64,000 bases of DNA, from the NCBI GenBank assembly GCA_017549145.1, contig JAFYVM010000053.1, positions 1-64,000 on the forward strand, given 5' to 3'. The notes under the pieces were generated by a model. The model made no database searches and was not told the DNA's origin. It worked only from the letters and a program-made list of their open reading frames with translations. The first letter of the stretch is position 1; every line of letters begins with the position of its first letter. The translations under genes and the position numbers were made by a program. This document shows, one piece after another, positions 34,539 to 42,650 of this stretch. This DNA is from Bacteroidales bacterium (GTDB lineage: Bacteria; Bacteroidota; Bacteroidia; Bacteroidales; UBA932).

Positions 34539-35468
34539 ATGAAAGCAATTAAATTTATACTTGTAGCTTTTGCTGCCCTGGCACTTGCTGCGTGCTCACA
34601 GAAGCCTCAGTATGCTACTCGCGTAGAGAAGATTCTTGCTGAGATCAACGATCCGAACTCTAAGTACATCGCTGTGATTTCACATCGTGGTGACTGGAGA
34701 AACTATCCGGAGAACTCCATTCCTGCAATCGAGTCTATCATCCGTATGGGTGTGGACATGATGGAGCTTGACGTGAAGATGACTAAGGATAGCGTTATGG
34801 TCCTTATGCATGACAAGACTATTAACCGTATGACTAACGGTAAAGGTTTGGTAAGTGACATTACTTATGATTCTCTAATGACATTCAACATGAGGAGAGC
34901 TCATAATGTGACTACTGATTCTATTAAGGTTCCAACACTCCGTCAGGCATTCGAGTGCTGTAAGGATAGAATCCTTATCAATGTAGACCACGCGCATAAC
35001 TACTACAAGGAGATTGTAGAGCTTGCAGAAGAAATGGGAATGACAGGCCAGGTTCTTATGAAAGGCAAGAAGAGCATCGATCAGGTTGCTGCTGATATGG
35101 CACCTTATAAGAACAACCTTCTTTACATGCCTATCATCGACATCAACAAAGAGAAAGGTCAGGAGCTTTTCTATGACTATGTAAACAGAGGTGTCGTACC
35201 AATGGCATTTGAGGTTTGCTGGAAGGAGAATGGCGAGGATATGGAGAAGTGTGTTGCTGAGATCAAGAAGATGGGTTCTAAACTTTGGGTTAACACATTC
35301 TGGCCATCAGTTTGCGGTGGATTCGGTAACGATGACGACGCAGCCCTTGACGCTGCTGATCCAGCTGATGTTTATGGACAGTATGTTGAGATGGGTGCAT
35401 CCCTTATCCAGACTGACCGTCCAGAACTCTTGATCAAGTATCTTGAGTCAGTCGGAAGACGCGACTAA
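34539..35468 (+). CDS. Glycerophosphodiester phosphodiesterase family lipoprotein
   Basis: A 309-residue lipoprotein (lipobox LAAC, Cys19). GDPD enzymes hydrolyse glycerophosphodiesters to glycerol-3-phosphate and an alcohol. The TIM-barrel active-site residues are visible: His49/Arg50 in SHRGDW, Glu58/Asn59 in YPENS, Glu76 and Asp78 in MELDV, and His91 in LMHDKT. A lysine-containing strand (QVLMKGKKS) and the C-terminal WVNTFWPS, QTDRPELL follow. The barrel is complete. Lipidation places it on the periplasmic or outer face, upstream of the antiporter's uptake step. It ends the operon, with a terminator 22 bases later. Confidence 0.9.
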   Translation: MKAIKFILVAFAALALAACSQKPQYATRVEKILAEINDPNSKYIAVISHRGDWRNYPENSIPAIESIIRMGVDMMELDVKMTKDSVMVLMHDKTINRMTNGKGLVSDITYDSLMTFNMRRAHNVTTDSIKVPTLRQAFECCKDRILINVDHAHNYYKEIVELAEEMGMTGQVLMKGKKSIDQVAADMAPYKNNLLYMPIIDINKEKGQELFYDYVNRGVVPMAFEVCWKENGEDMEKCVAEIKKMGSKLWVNTFWPSVCGGFGNDDDAALDAADPADVYGQYVEMGASLIQTDRPELLIKYLESVGRRD

Positions 35469-35489
35469 TCGTTGGTAAATACCATATGA

Positions 35490-35517
35490 GGGTGACTGAT
35501 TCAGTCACCCTTTTTTG
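35490..35517 (+). terminator. Rho-independent terminator of the GDPD operon
   Basis: GGGTGACTG (35490-35498) pairs with CAGTCACCC (35502-35510) across a three-base loop and is followed by TTTTTTG. It lies 22 bases after the GDPD stop codon. Confidence 0.9.
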
Positions 35518-35523
35518 TTTATA

Positions 35524-35594
35524 ACCGTCACACAGAGTTTTTGCAGTTTCTCTGTGTGACGGTAAGTGTTTTTCAATAAACTTTGAGTGACGGT
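35524..35594 (+). repeat. 14-bp perfect inverted repeat plus a third half-site upstream of hppA
   Basis: ACCGTCACACAGAG (35524-35537) is repeated exactly in inverted form as CTCTGTGTGACGGT (35550-35563), with a 12-base spacer. A further partial copy, GAGTGACGGT (35585-35594), follows 21 bases later and ends about 24 bases before the hppA -7 element. The inverted repeat lies just after a clear terminator, so a second terminator is not needed here. An operator or a leader RNA structure is the likelier reading. Confidence 0.8.
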
Positions 35595-35617
35595 ATTTTA
35601 TTTTTACATAAAATTGA

Positions 35618-35625
35618 TAAATTTG
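35618..35625 (+). promoter_or_regulatory. Promoter -7 element for hppA
   Basis: TAAATTTG matches TAnnTTTG exactly and lies 46 bases before the hppA ATG. The -33 region around 35593 is only T-rich (TATTTTA) and does not contain TTTG. The upstream GAGTGACGGT half-site at 35585-35594 would overlap or touch the -33 region, which fits a regulator site. Confidence 0.5.
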
Positions 35626-35671
35626 TAGTCCTTACATTTTAGAATAGAAAACAACCACAAAATAACACATT

Positions 35672-37861
35672 ATGAATTACCTATTCTATCTAGTTCCGGC
35701 AGCAGCAGTGATAGCATTGTTGTTTGCCTACATTTTCTTCCGTCAGATGATGAAGGAGAGCGAGGGAACTGTGACTATGAAGCAGATTGCACAGTTCGTT
35801 AGAGAGGGAGCTATGGCTTATTTGAAGCAGCAGTACAAGGTCGTAATCATTGTATTCGTCGTACTCGCTGCTCTTTTTGCATTGTTAGCTTTCTTAGGAG
35901 TACAGAACAGTTGGGTGCCTTTCGCATTCCTTACAGGTGGATTCTTCTCGGGTCTTGCTGGTTTCGTGGGAATGAAGACTGCAACATACGCTTCTGCACG
36001 TACAGCTAATGCTGCTCAGAGATCTCTTAACTCAGGTCTTAAGGTTGCTTTCCGAAGTGGAGCAGTTATGGGACTTACAGTTGTTGGTCTTGGCCTTCTT
36101 GATATCGCTATCTGGTGGATTATCCTTAACGCATTCGTTGATGTTGAGGGAACTCAGAAGCTCGTATTCATCACTACAACAATGCTTACATTCGGTATGG
36201 GTGCTTCAACTCAGGCTCTCTTTGCACGTGTGGGTGGCGGTATTTATACAAAGGCTGCTGACGTAGGAGCTGACCTCGTAGGTAAGGTTGAGGCTGGTAT
36301 CCCTGAGGATGACCCTCGCAACCCTGCTACAATCGCTGATAACGTAGGTGATAACGTAGGTGACGTTGCCGGTATGGGTGCTGACCTTTATGAGTCTTAT
36401 TGCGGTTCTATCCTTGCGACTATGGCCCTTGGTGCTGCGGCATTCTCGGGAGTTGGAGTTGATGCACAGATGAAGGCTATTCTTGCTCCAATGACAATTG
36501 CAGCTATCGGTGTTGCACTTTCAATTCTCGGTATCTATGTAGTCCGCACTAAGGAAGGCGCTGGAATGGATCAGCTTCTTAAGTCTCTTGGACGCGGAAC
36601 AAATCTCAGCTCTGTTTTGATCGCAGTCGCTACATTCGGTATCATGTACCTTCTTGGTATGGACAACTGGTGGCAGCTTTCTCTTGCTGTTGTAGTTGGT
36701 CTTGTAGCTGGTGTGGTTATCGGACAGGCAACAGAGTACTATACATCGCATTCTTACAGACCAACTCAGAAGCTCGCTGAGTCTGCTGAGACAGGTCCTG
36801 CAACAGTGATTATTTCCGGTGTTGGTCTTGGTATGCTTTCAACAGCTATACCTGTGATCACTATCGCAATCGCTATCCTTCTTTCGTATCTCTGCGCTAA
36901 CGGTTTCGACCTCTCATTCTCAGCTCAGAGCCTCAGTGAGGGACTTTATGGAGTAGGTATCGCCGCTGTAGGTATGCTTTCAACTCTCGGTATCACTCTC
37001 GCAACTGACGCTTATGGCCCGATCGCGGATAACGCTGGTGGTAATGCTCAGATGAGTGAACTTGATCCTGAGGTCCGCAAACGTACAGACGTTCTTGATG
37101 CACTTGGAAACACAACTGCAGCTACAGGAAAGGGCTTTGCAATCGGTTCAGCTGCACTTACCGGTCTTGCACTTCTTGCTTCTTATATCGAGGAGATCAA
37201 GATTGGTCTTACTCATCTTGGAAAGCAGATCGTAGACGTTGCAGGTAACACAATAGATGCAGCTCAGGCAACTATTCCGGATATCATGGCATACTACCAT
37301 GTTGACCTTATGAATCCGGTAGTTCTCGTAGGTGTATTCATCGGCGCAATGATGTCATTCCTCTTCTGCGGTCTTACAATGAACGCTGTTGGTCGCGCTG
37401 CTCAGAGCATGGTGACAGAGGTCCGTCGTCAGTTCCGTGAGATCAAGGGTATCCTTACTAAGGAGGCTACTCCTGATTACGCTCGTTGCGTAGAGATTTC
37501 TACAAAGGGTGCTCAGCGTGAGATGCTTCTTCCATCACTTATCGCTATCATCGTTCCTATTCTTGTAGGTCTTATTCTTGGCCCTGCAGGTGTGATGGGT
37601 CTTCTTATCGGAGGTCTTGGCTCTGGCTTCGTTCTTGCTGTGTTTATGTCGAACTCAGGTGGAGCGTGGGACAATGCTAAGAAGTATGTTGAGGAAGGCC
37701 ACCTTGGAGGAAAGAACTCTGAGGCTCACAAGGCAACAGTTACTGGTGATACAGTCGGTGACCCATTCAAGGATACATCAGGACCATCACTCAATATACT
37801 TATCAAGCTTATGAGTATGGTGTCTATCGTAATGGCAATGCTTACTGTAGCAATCCATTAA
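35672..37861 (+). CDS. hppA: K+-dependent membrane-bound ion-pumping pyrophosphatase
   Basis: This 729-residue inner-membrane protein with about 16 helices couples pyrophosphate hydrolysis to export of H+ or Na+. The substrate-binding acidic motifs are present: [23 protein letters not shown]... with the [19 protein letters not shown] cluster (about residues 195-240), [17 protein letters not shown] in the middle and [15 protein letters not shown] near the C-terminus. The segment [14 protein letters not shown] carries Ala where K+-independent enzymes have Lys, so it should be K+-dependent. Family members of this type are mostly Na+ pumps, though some move H+ as well. It is monocistronic, with its own promoter and a terminator at 37881-37939. 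Confidence 0.95.
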   Translation: MNYLFYLVPAAAVIALLFAYIFFRQMMKESEGTVTMKQIAQFVREGAMAYLKQQYKVVIIVFVVLAALFALLAFLGVQNSWVPFAFLTGGFFSGLAGFVGMKTATYASARTANAAQRSLNSGLKVAFRSGAVMGLTVVGLGLLDIAIWWIILNAFVDVEGTQKLVFITTTMLTFGMGASTQALFARVGGGIYTKAADVGADLVGKVEAGIPEDDPRNPATIADNVGDNVGDVAGMGADLYESYCGSILATMALGAAAFSGVGVDAQMKAILAPMTIAAIGVALSILGIYVVRTKEGAGMDQLLKSLGRGTNLSSVLIAVATFGIMYLLGMDNWWQLSLAVVVGLVAGVVIGQATEYYTSHSYRPTQKLAESAETGPATVIISGVGLGMLSTAIPVITIAIAILLSYLCANGFDLSFSAQSLSEGLYGVGIAAVGMLSTLGITLATDAYGPIADNAGGNAQMSELDPEVRKRTDVLDALGNTTAATGKGFAIGSAALTGLALLASYIEEIKIGLTHLGKQIVDVAGNTIDAAQATIPDIMAYYHVDLMNPVVLVGVFIGAMMSFLFCGLTMNAVGRAAQSMVTEVRRQFREIKGILTKEATPDYARCVEISTKGAQREMLLPSLIAIIVPILVGLILGPAGVMGLLIGGLGSGFVLAVFMSNSGGAWDNAKKYVEEGHLGGKNSEAHKATVTGDTVGDPFKDTSGPSLNILIKLMSMVSIVMAMLTVAIH

Positions 37862-37880
37862 AAATAGCATACTGAATAAT

Positions 37881-37939
37881 ATCCGCCTCCAGAAGCCTGT
37901 CAAACTAGACAAATGGCTACTGGAGGCGGATTATTTTTA
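37881..37939 (+). terminator. Rho-independent terminator of hppA
   Basis: ATCCGCCTCCAG (37881-37892) pairs with CTGGAGGCGGAT (37920-37931), a 12-bp perfect stem with a 27-base loop that can form smaller internal pairs. TTATTTTTA follows. It lies 19 bases after the hppA stop. Confidence 0.85.
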
Positions 37940-37951
37940 CCAAAAAACTGC

Positions 37952-37959
37952 TATCTTTG
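37952..37959 (+). promoter_or_regulatory. Promoter -7 element for the suf cluster
   Basis: TATCTTTG is a perfect TAnnTTTG element located 20 bases before the sufB ATG and just after the hppA terminator. The -33 region falls on the T-rich tail of the terminator (TTATTTTT), so the two signals overlap. Confidence 0.55.
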
Positions 37960-37979
37960 TAGGTTGTACTGATAGAACT

Positions 37980-39419
37980 ATGAGTAAAGATAAAGAAATA
38001 TTAGAAGGTCTGACGGAAAAAGAATACGAGCACGGCTTCGTGACAGATGTCGAGCAGGAGTTCATCCCGAAGGGCTTGAATGAAGATATAATACGTCTGA
38101 TTTCTGCTAAGAAGGAAGAGCCGGAGTGGATGCTTGAGTTCCGCTTGGAAGCTTTTCGTCGTTGGCAGAAGATGACGCTTCCTACATGGGCGCACCTTGA
38201 TATTCCTGAGATTGACTTTCAGGATATCATCTATTATGCTGCACCGAAGAAGGCTGAGGATCGTCCGAAGGAGATTGATCCTGAGCTTGAGAAGACTTTT
38301 GACAAGCTTGGTATTCCGCTTCATGAACGCGCTGCTTTGGCCGGCGTAGCTGTGGATGCTGTGTTTGACTCAGTGTCTGTGACCACTACTTTCCGTTCTG
38401 CACTCGCTGAGAAGGGAATCATTTTCTGTTCATTCTCTGAGGCTGTTCGTGAGCACCCTGATCTGGTACGCAAGTATCTGGCTTCAGTTGTTCCAGTTGG
38501 CGATAATTTCTATGCTGCGTTGAACTCTGCTGTGTTCAGCGATGGCTCATTTGTATATATTCCTAAGGGCGTTCGCTGTCCGATGGAGCTATCCAGCTAT
38601 TTCCGTATCAACGCTGCAGGCACCGGTCAGTTCGAGAGAACTCTGATTGTGGCAGATGAGGGCTCTTTTGTAAGCTACATGGAGGGATGTACTGCGCCGA
38701 TGCGTGATGAGAATCAGCTTCATGCTGCTGTGGTGGAGATTATCGTTGAGAAGGATGCGGAGGTTAAGTATTCTACTGTACAGAATTGGTATCCTGGTGA
38801 TGCTGAGGGACGTGGTGGCATCTTCAACTTTGTGACTAAGAGGGGCATCTGTAAGGGCTCCGGCAGCCATCTTTCATGGACTCAGGTGGAGACCGGATCT
38901 GCAATTACATGGAAGTATCCTTCGACTATCTTGAAGGGAGATAATTCGTCGTCAGAGTTCTATTCTGTGGCTGTTACCAATAATTTCCAGCAGGCAGATA
39001 CAGGAACCAAGATGATCCATATCGGTCGTAACACTCGAAGCAAGATTGTGAGCAAGGGAATTTCTGCAGGACGCAGTCAGAACAGCTATCGTGGCCTTGT
39101 GAAAATGCTTCCTGGAGCAGATAATGCCCGCAACTTCTCTCAGTGTGACAGTCTTTTGATTGGAGATAAGTGTGGCGCACACACCTTCCCATATATTGAG
39201 AATGCTAATAAGTCAGCAGTCGTTGAGCATGAGGCTACGACTTCGAAGATCAGTGAGGAACAGCTGTTCTACTGTAATCAGAGAGGTATTGGCCCAGAGG
39301 AGGCTGTAGGACTAATTGTTAACGGATACGCACGAGAGGTGCTTTCAAAGCTCCCTATGGAGTTCGCTGTTGAGGCGCAGAAACTTCTCCAGGTATCGCT
39401 TGAGGGGTCTGTAGGATGA
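37980..39419 (+). CDS. sufB: Fe-S cluster assembly scaffold protein SufB
   Basis: SufB forms the SufBC2D scaffold on which iron-sulfur clusters are assembled in the cytoplasm. The 479-residue product has the family N-terminus ([19 protein letters not shown]) and the conserved core ([72 protein letters not shown]). The C-terminal region [20 protein letters not shown] is typical. The length is normal. Its TGA stop overlaps the start of the pnuC-like gene (ATGA at 39416-39419). Confidence 0.96.
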   Translation: MSKDKEILEGLTEKEYEHGFVTDVEQEFIPKGLNEDIIRLISAKKEEPEWMLEFRLEAFRRWQKMTLPTWAHLDIPEIDFQDIIYYAAPKKAEDRPKEIDPELEKTFDKLGIPLHERAALAGVAVDAVFDSVSVTTTFRSALAEKGIIFCSFSEAVREHPDLVRKYLASVVPVGDNFYAALNSAVFSDGSFVYIPKGVRCPMELSSYFRINAAGTGQFERTLIVADEGSFVSYMEGCTAPMRDENQLHAAVVEIIVEKDAEVKYSTVQNWYPGDAEGRGGIFNFVTKRGICKGSGSHLSWTQVETGSAITWKYPSTILKGDNSSSEFYSVAVTNNFQQADTGTKMIHIGRNTRSKIVSKGISAGRSQNSYRGLVKMLPGADNARNFSQCDSLLIGDKCGAHTFPYIENANKSAVVEHEATTSKISEEQLFYCNQRGIGPEEAVGLIVNGYAREVLSKLPMEFAVEAQKLLQVSLEGSVG

Positions 39420-40072
39420 TGGAGTTTTGGAATACAATACTATTTGAGCTGGGTGGTAAGCCTGTGTTGCTGATAGATTTGCTGTCGGCCTTGTTTGGTT
39501 TGACCACTGTGTTCCTTGCAGGTAGAAACAACAAGTATAATTTCTATGTGGGTTATATGTACACTGCGCTGCTGTTCTTTATGTTCTGGCAGAAGCACCT
39601 GTACGCAAACTTGATTCTGCAGCCGATTTCGCTTGGAATCAATATCTTGGGACAGTACCGCTGGAGCCATCCGAAGAAGGGTGAGGAGAGTGCGCAGAAG
39701 AGTGGTGAGTTGAAGGTGTCAATGCTGAACTGGTCGCAGAGAGGAATGGTTGTGGGTGCGGTTCTGGTTTTGGCATTGGTATGGGGCTGGTTCATGAGCA
39801 TGATGGGCACACGCTGGTTTGTTGGATATTTCCCGGCCAATCCGCTTCCGTATCTGGATTGCTGTGTGACAGTGCTGATTCTTACAGCTCAGCTATTGTC
39901 AGCGATGAAGAAATGGGATTGCTGGATTGCATGGCTGTTTGTGAATATCGCCAACTTGACATTGTATTTGAAGGCTGGTCTGGTATTCATGCCGATCGTC
40001 AGCTGCTTGTACTTAGTTAATGGCGTATGGTCGCTCTTCAGCTGGTATAGACTTTATAGGCGTAATGCCTGA
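39416..40072 (+). CDS. pnuC: PnuC-family nicotinamide riboside/vitamin transporter
   Basis: A 218-residue integral membrane protein with about seven hydrophobic segments. PnuC proteins are facilitative vitamin transporters related to SWEETs; most carry nicotinamide riboside, and close relatives carry thiamine or riboflavin. The C-terminal region [27 protein letters not shown] matches the conserved W...W...N...N...Y...GL pattern. QYRWSHPKK in the middle resembles the conserved loop. It overlaps sufB by four bases, so translation is probably coupled. It is an unexpected gene inside a suf cluster. Two alternative ATG codons (39416, 39419) exist. The exact vitamin cannot be assigned from sequence. 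Confidence 0.82.
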   Translation: MMEFWNTILFELGGKPVLLIDLLSALFGLTTVFLAGRNNKYNFYVGYMYTALLFFMFWQKHLYANLILQPISLGINILGQYRWSHPKKGEESAQKSGELKVSMLNWSQRGMVVGAVLVLALVWGWFMSMMGTRWFVGYFPANPLPYLDCCVTVLILTAQLLSAMKKWDCWIAWLFVNIANLTLYLKAGLVFMPIVSCLYLVNGVWSLFSWYRLYRRNA

Positions 40073-40080
40073 CCTGCCAC

Positions 40081-40160
40081 TTGTCCACAAAATAGCTTGT
40101 TTCGTGGACAAATGACATAAAAAACAGGATGTTGTCCACAAAATAACTGATTTGGTGGAC
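40081..40160 (+). repeat. Two tandem inverted repeats with TTGTCCAC arms before sufC
   Basis: The first unit has TTGTCCAC (40081-40088) and GTGGACAA (40104-40111). The second has TTGTCCAC (40132-40139) and GTGGAC (40155-40160). Both units share a 15-base A/T-rich spacer of the pattern AAAATAnCTnnTTTn. They lie between pnuC and sufC, 32 bases before the sufC ATG. They could be paired operator sites or two small RNA hairpins that separate expression of sufC from sufB. The arms also resemble DnaA boxes with one mismatch. Confidence 0.75.
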
Positions 40161-40191
40161 GGAGAGTAAGAAAAAGAAAAATATAGCTTTT

Positions 40192-40941
40192 ATGGCAAAC
40201 GATATACTATTGAAAATAGAGGGGCTACATGCCTCAGTTGAGGATAAGGAAATTCTAAAGGGTGTGGATCTTACTATCCGTAAGGGGGAGATTCATGCGG
40301 TGATGGGCCCTAACGGTGCTGGTAAGAGTACTCTGTCTGCTGTGTTGGCAGGAAAGCCTCAGTTCACAGTGACAGCAGGAAGCATAGAGTTACTCGGTCA
40401 GGATCTTTTGGCGATGTCTCCAGAGGAGCGTGCATGGGCAGGAATCTTCCTATCATTCCAGTATCCTGTAGAGATACCAGGCGTGACCATCACAAACTTT
40501 ATGAAGACTGCTGTCAATGCTCATCGTGCAGGTAAGGGCCTTGAGCCTCTTAAGGCAGGAGATTTCCTTAAACTCATGCGTGAGAAGATGGCATTCGTGC
40601 AGATGAAGCCGGAGTTTGCAAAGCGTGAGGTCAATGTCGGATTCTCAGGTGGCGAGAAGAAGCGCAATGAGATCTTCCAGATGGCGATGCTTGATCCGAC
40701 TCTTGCTATTCTTGACGAGACAGATAGCGGACTTGATGTGGACGCTCTTCGTATCGTTGCAAATGGCGTGAATGCTCTCCATACTCCTGAAAAGGCCGCA
40801 ATCGTGATCACTCACTACCAGAGACTTCTTGACTACATTGTTCCAGACGTGGTTCACGTTCTTAAGGACGGTAAGATTGTCAAGACAGCAGGTCGTGAGC
40901 TTGTTGCTGAGATTGAGGAGAAGGGTTACGATAACTTGTAG
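40192..40941 (+). CDS. sufC: Fe-S cluster assembly ATPase SufC
   Basis: SufC is the ABC-type ATPase of the SufBCD scaffold complex. The 249-residue product has Walker A GPNGAGKST at residues 39-47, a Q-loop SFQYPVEIPG, the signature FSGGEKKRNE near residues 149-158 and Walker B LAILDETDSGLD near 168-179, followed by the switch His in VITHYQ. These are all textbook SufC features. It is separated from pnuC by 119 bp that contain two inverted repeats. The SufD-like gene starts three bases after its stop. Confidence 0.97.
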   Translation: MANDILLKIEGLHASVEDKEILKGVDLTIRKGEIHAVMGPNGAGKSTLSAVLAGKPQFTVTAGSIELLGQDLLAMSPEERAWAGIFLSFQYPVEIPGVTITNFMKTAVNAHRAGKGLEPLKAGDFLKLMREKMAFVQMKPEFAKREVNVGFSGGEKKRNEIFQMAMLDPTLAILDETDSGLDVDALRIVANGVNALHTPEKAAIVITHYQRLLDYIVPDVVHVLKDGKIVKTAGRELVAEIEEKGYDNL

Positions 40942-40944
40942 GGT

Positions 40945-41598
40945 ATGAAGGATTTGTTGATTCATAGTGGTGAGGTTGTGCACAAAGTTTTTGTGTACGG
41001 CGATACCTTGCCGGCGAGGATTATTGTGGAGAGAGACGGCAGGGTGGATGTTGTGGTGCTGATTATGCCAGGCGTCTCGGAGGATTTGAAGCTTGATGTG
41101 GAGTTGGTTGGTGAAGGTGCTGAGGCTAATATTTATGGCGCTTATGTTTGTGGCGCAGATGAGAGGGTGAAGATTGCTGTGGATATGCATCATAAGGTGC
41201 CTCACTGTAACTCACGTCAGCTTTTCAAAGGTGTTGCAGGAGGTTCGTCGCGAGTGGATTTCTATGGAAAGATCATCGTGGCACAGGATGCTCAGAGAAC
41301 TGAGGCATATCAGGAAAATCACAATATTCTTCTGTCTGACAATGCAAAGGTGGACACTAAGCCGCAGCTGGAAATCTACGCTGACGACGTTAAATGTTCG
41401 CATGGCGCAACAATCGGACGCCTTAACGAGGAGGAACAGTTCTATATGCGTTCACGTGGAATCACTCTTGAGGATGCAAAGGTTCTTCAGATGATTTCCT
41501 TCATTGCTCCTGTATTGGAGAATATCCCAGAGGCAGATCGCGAGCAGCTTTCTGTCCAGTTTGAGGACGCCATCAGAAATATCGTACATAATTCTTAG
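40945..41598 (+). CDS. sufD: Short SufD-like Fe-S assembly protein
   Basis: SufD pairs with SufB in the SufBC2D scaffold. This 217-residue protein aligns with the SufBD beta-helix core and the conserved end (HNILLSDNAKVDTKPQLEIY; DDVKCSHGATIGRLNEEEQF; YMRSRGI). SufD is usually about 400-450 residues, so the whole N-terminal half is missing. The reading frame is intact and starts three bases after sufC with no upstream remnant, so this looks like a genuinely compact form rather than a recent truncation. No SufS or SufE gene follows within the window. IspE begins six bases after its stop. Confidence 0.87.
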   Translation: MKDLLIHSGEVVHKVFVYGDTLPARIIVERDGRVDVVVLIMPGVSEDLKLDVELVGEGAEANIYGAYVCGADERVKIAVDMHHKVPHCNSRQLFKGVAGGSSRVDFYGKIIVAQDAQRTEAYQENHNILLSDNAKVDTKPQLEIYADDVKCSHGATIGRLNEEEQFYMRSRGITLEDAKVLQMISFIAPVLENIPEADREQLSVQFEDAIRNIVHNS

Positions 41599-41604
41599 GC
41601 TGTA

Positions 41605-42525
41605 ATGATTACAACACCGAACGTCAAAATAAACCTTGGCCTGAACATCCTCCGCAAACGTGAGGATGGTTTCCATGACCTTGAGACCCTTTTTGTCCCA
41701 TATTTTGGACTGCATGATACCTTGGAAATCATCACAGGAGATGACTATAGCCGTACATCTGCAGCTTTGTTTGCAAAATATGGCGATGGACTCCCTGCAA
41801 CTCAGGGAAGTGTGCAGCCAGAGGGTGTGTTTGGAGTAGAGGCTCAGGAAGCAGTTGCTCCAAAATTGGTACAAGGAATCTCAGAGGATGGCAGTCTGAT
41901 GATTACAATTGCGCGTGCAGAGGGTGTTGACTGGGATCCGCTTAAGGATTTGACTGCAAAGGCATATTACATTTTGGCAGAAGATTTCAAGCTTCCGCCA
42001 GTAAAGATTTTCTTGGAGAAGACTTCACCGGTAGGTGCAGGTCTTGGTGGTGGTTCAGCTGACGCTGCTTTCGCTTTGAAGATGCTTAATGAGATGTGTG
42101 AATTGGCACTCACAGAGCAGCAGTTGGCTCAGTATGCAGCCCGCCTTGGTTCCGATTGCGCATTCTTTATCTATAATCGCCCACTGTTCGGAGAAGGACG
42201 TGGTGAAATCTTGACAGACTGCGGATTAGAACTAGGCCTTACTGATAAGTTCGAGCTTCAGGTACTTACCCCAGCTGGTATAGCGGTGTCAACAAAAGAT
42301 GCTTATGCAGGTATCAAACCTCATCTTCCAGAGGTTCCGCTTCGTGAAGCACTTGCTAGACCGATAGAGGAGTGGGATGGAATTCTGGTTAATGATTTTG
42401 AAGAGACAGTCTTTGCAAAGTATCCTGAACTGGCGGCTATCAAGCGCTCGCTTTATGACTCGGGAGCAGTTTATGCCTCGATGTCGGGCTCGGGTTCTGC
42501 TTTGTTCGCTCTTTATAGGAGGTAG
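41605..42525 (+). CDS. ispE: 4-diphosphocytidyl-2-C-methyl-D-erythritol kinase
   Basis: IspE is the GHMP-fold kinase of the MEP isoprenoid pathway and phosphorylates CDP-methylerythritol. The 306-residue product has PNVKINLGLNILRKREDGFHDLE at the N-terminus (active-site Lys and the substrate-binding His/Asp region), the ATP-binding loop SPVGAGLGGGSADAAFALK near residues 139-157, LGSDCAFFI near 190 and the C-terminal MSGSGSALF. It begins six bases after the short sufD and is probably co-transcribed. IspG and IspH in the same pathway are Fe-S enzymes, which could explain the link. A terminator follows at 42577-42616. Confidence 0.95.
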   Translation: MITTPNVKINLGLNILRKREDGFHDLETLFVPYFGLHDTLEIITGDDYSRTSAALFAKYGDGLPATQGSVQPEGVFGVEAQEAVAPKLVQGISEDGSLMITIARAEGVDWDPLKDLTAKAYYILAEDFKLPPVKIFLEKTSPVGAGLGGGSADAAFALKMLNEMCELALTEQQLAQYAARLGSDCAFFIYNRPLFGEGRGEILTDCGLELGLTDKFELQVLTPAGIAVSTKDAYAGIKPHLPEVPLREALARPIEEWDGILVNDFEETVFAKYPELAAIKRSLYDSGAVYASMSGSGSALFALYRR

Positions 42526-42576
42526 GATGATAAGAAAAATGACATTTGAATAAAAAAAAGAAAAATGTGGCCAAAG

Positions 42577-42616
42577 TGGCGAAATCTGCAGTCTGCTGAT
42601 TTCGCCATTATTTTTC
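42577..42616 (+). terminator. Rho-independent terminator of the suf-ispE unit
   Basis: TGGCGAAATC (42577-42586) pairs exactly with GATTTCGCCA (42598-42607) across an 11-base loop, and TTATTTTT follows. It lies 51 bases after the ispE stop. Confidence 0.9.
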
Positions 42617-42650
42617 TGTTGCATAACTTGCCGGTAAAAACGTATAGGAT

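Noticed and set aside
35524..35563. Reading the 14-bp inverted repeat before hppA as a CRISPR repeat or mobile-element end
   Set aside because: There are no regular spacers, no further copies at even spacing and no transposase or target duplication.
40081..40160. Reading the TTGTCCAC repeats as a replication origin
   Set aside because: The arms are one base off the DnaA box, but there is no dnaA, dnaN or other origin gene nearby and no long AT-rich unwinding region. Local regulatory sites are likelier.
40645..41205. 186-codon minus-strand ORF across sufC and sufD
   Set aside because: It lies antisense to two clear conserved genes and its sequence is low in recognisable structure.
42515..42525. 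AGGAGG near the end of ispE as a ribosome binding site
   Set aside because: It lies inside the last codons of ispE and no start codon follows at a suitable distance; the next gene starts 126 bases later.
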